Assembly: GCF_019904175.1 (NCBI RefSeq)
Contig: NZ_CP061913.1
Coordinates: 2,852,001-2,916,000 of the forward strand
From: Dactylosporangium vinaceum
GTDB lineage: Bacteria; Actinomycetota; Actinomycetes; Mycobacteriales; Micromonosporaceae
Length of the DNA stretch: 64,000 bases
Reading direction: 5' to 3'
The notes below the pieces were generated by a model. That model had not been told where the DNA came from. It ran no database searches and worked only from the letters and a program-made list of their open reading frames with translations. Shown here piece by piece: positions 63,188 to 64,000 of the stretch (the stretch's first letter is position 1; each line of letters starts with the position of its first letter). Both the position numbers and the translations under genes were made by a program.

Positions 63188-64000
63188 GGTACGAGGAGCA
63201 CACCTTCGCCTGGGTCGACACGTCCGGTGCGTCGCGGCCCGCGTCGCTTTCGCGCCTGCTGCTCGACGTCGACGACGGCGTCGCCACCCTCACGCTGAAC
63301 CGGCCCGACCGGCTCAACGCGATCGACGGGCCGACGCGCCACGAGCTCGCCGCCGCCCTGCGCTGGTGCGATGCCGACGACGAGGTCCGCGCGGTCGTGC
63401 TCACCGGCGCCGGCCGGGCTTTCTGCGCCGGCTCGGAAATGACCGGGAACGGCTTCGGGGGTACTGCGTCCGGGCGCGCCGACACCGAGTGGATCGCGCC
63501 GTATCAGGTCCGCAAGCCGGTGGTCGCCGCCATCCAGGGCGCGGCGGCCGGCCTCGGGCTCACCCTGGCGATGCAGTGCGACGTCCGGTTCGTCGCCTAC
63601 GACGCCGTGCTCTCGCTGCCCTTCGTCCGCCTCGGCGTCACCGCGGAGCTGATGGGCCACTGGAACCTGGTCCGCCACGTCGGCCTGCAGCGGGCCCAGG
63701 AGCTGCTGCTCACGGGCCGCCGCTTCACCGGGGCCGAGGCGGCGATGTGGGGGCTGGCCGTCTCCGCCCTGCCGACGGAGCAGGTGCTCCCGCGCGCCGT
63801 CGCCCTGGCCCGCGAGATCGCCGAGCACGCCGCCCCGGTCGCGGTCGCCGCGACCAAGCGCCTCCTCTGGGAGACCGGGGACATGGGCCCGCTCGCCCAC
63901 GCCCACCGGGAGCGCCTCGTCATGGAGACGCTCCTCGACCGCCCGGACGCCCGCGAGGGCGTGTCGGCGTTCCTGGAGAAGCGCCGCCCCGTGTGGACCG
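63184..64000 (+). CDS. Enoyl-CoA hydratase/isomerase (partial)
   Basis: A crotonase running off the right edge, 272 residues visible and nearly complete (ends KRRPVW, near the usual C-terminus). LNRPDRLNAIDG, GRAFCAGSEMTG and QGAAAGLGLTLAMQCD form the CoA site; FVRLGVTAELMGHWNL carries an acidic residue at the second catalytic position. GTG at 63184 overlaps the flavoprotein stop by 4 nt. Confidence 0.83.
   Translation, partial: MRYEEHTFAWVDTSGASRPASLSRLLLDVDDGVATLTLNRPDRLNAIDGPTRHELAAALRWCDADDEVRAVVLTGAGRAFCAGSEMTGNGFGGTASGRADTEWIAPYQVRKPVVAAIQGAAAGLGLTLAMQCDVRFVAYDAVLSLPFVRLGVTAELMGHWNLVRHVGLQRAQELLLTGRRFTGAEAAMWGLAVSALPTEQVLPRAVALAREIAEHAAPVAVAATKRLLWETGDMGPLAHAHRERLVMETLLDRPDAREGVSAFLEKRRPVWT

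Overview
The window is very GC-rich, gene-dense DNA with frequent GTG starts and many 4-nt stop/start overlaps. Its family content (FxSxx-type RiPP genes, an EACC1/caspase-WD40 conflict module, large sets of acyl-CoA enzymes under TetR repressors) points to a multicellular actinomycete. A Micromonosporaceae or Frankia-like host is plausible but is an inference; no rRNA or tRNA is present to anchor taxonomy.

Region 1 (1-14.3 kb) is an accessory island of peptide-modification and signalling genes. At the left edge an E1/ThiF-like enzyme, with an N-terminal region resembling a RiPP recognition element, follows a 27-codon ORF; a perfect 10-bp hairpin separates them, as often seen after RiPP precursor genes. 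Next come a membrane protein of unknown function and a membrane-anchored TrkA-N/RyR-domain protein. Then an FxSxx-type locus follows: fxsB (radical SAM/SPASM), an HExxH peptide hydroxylase homologue and a deoxyribosyltransferase/TIR-like-fold protein on the minus strand, divergent from fxsA, a 1300-aa P-loop/NB-ARC/TPR protein (fxsT), an unknown protein and a cation/proton antiporter.

Region 2 (14.3-19.4 kb) is a compact candidate NTP-dependent conflict module: an AAA ATPase, an EACC1-like adaptor and a caspase-WD40 effector.

Region 3 (19.6-64 kb) is a long catabolic region for an unidentified carboxylic acid that needs CoA activation and beta-oxidation. It holds MaoC hydratases, thiolases, CoA-transferases, a racemase homologue, SDRs, three acyl-CoA synthetases, seven acyl-CoA dehydrogenases, enoyl-CoA hydratases, aminoglycoside-phosphotransferase-like kinases, a luciferase-like monooxygenase, a flavin reductase-IclR fusion, an HpaB-family flavoprotein and two branched-chain-type ABC importers. 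In one importer both permeases and both ATPases are fused in one 1153-aa polypeptide; its binding-protein gene is frameshifted. The other has a LivH-LivM-LivG fusion plus a separate LivF.

Four families of palindromic sites link these operons. A 12-bp ATTG-n4-CAAT site lies before the MaoC pair and between the CoA-transferase and ligase operons. A 22-bp site lies before three transcription units and probably binds the TetR encoded at 38355-38975. Two other TetR genes have their own duplicated palindromes. The region therefore looks like several co-regulated operons with transport, activation and beta-oxidation steps duplicated. The substrate cannot be read from the sequence; the racemase and HSD17B4-like SDR suggest a methyl-branched, alicyclic or steroid/terpenoid-like acid.
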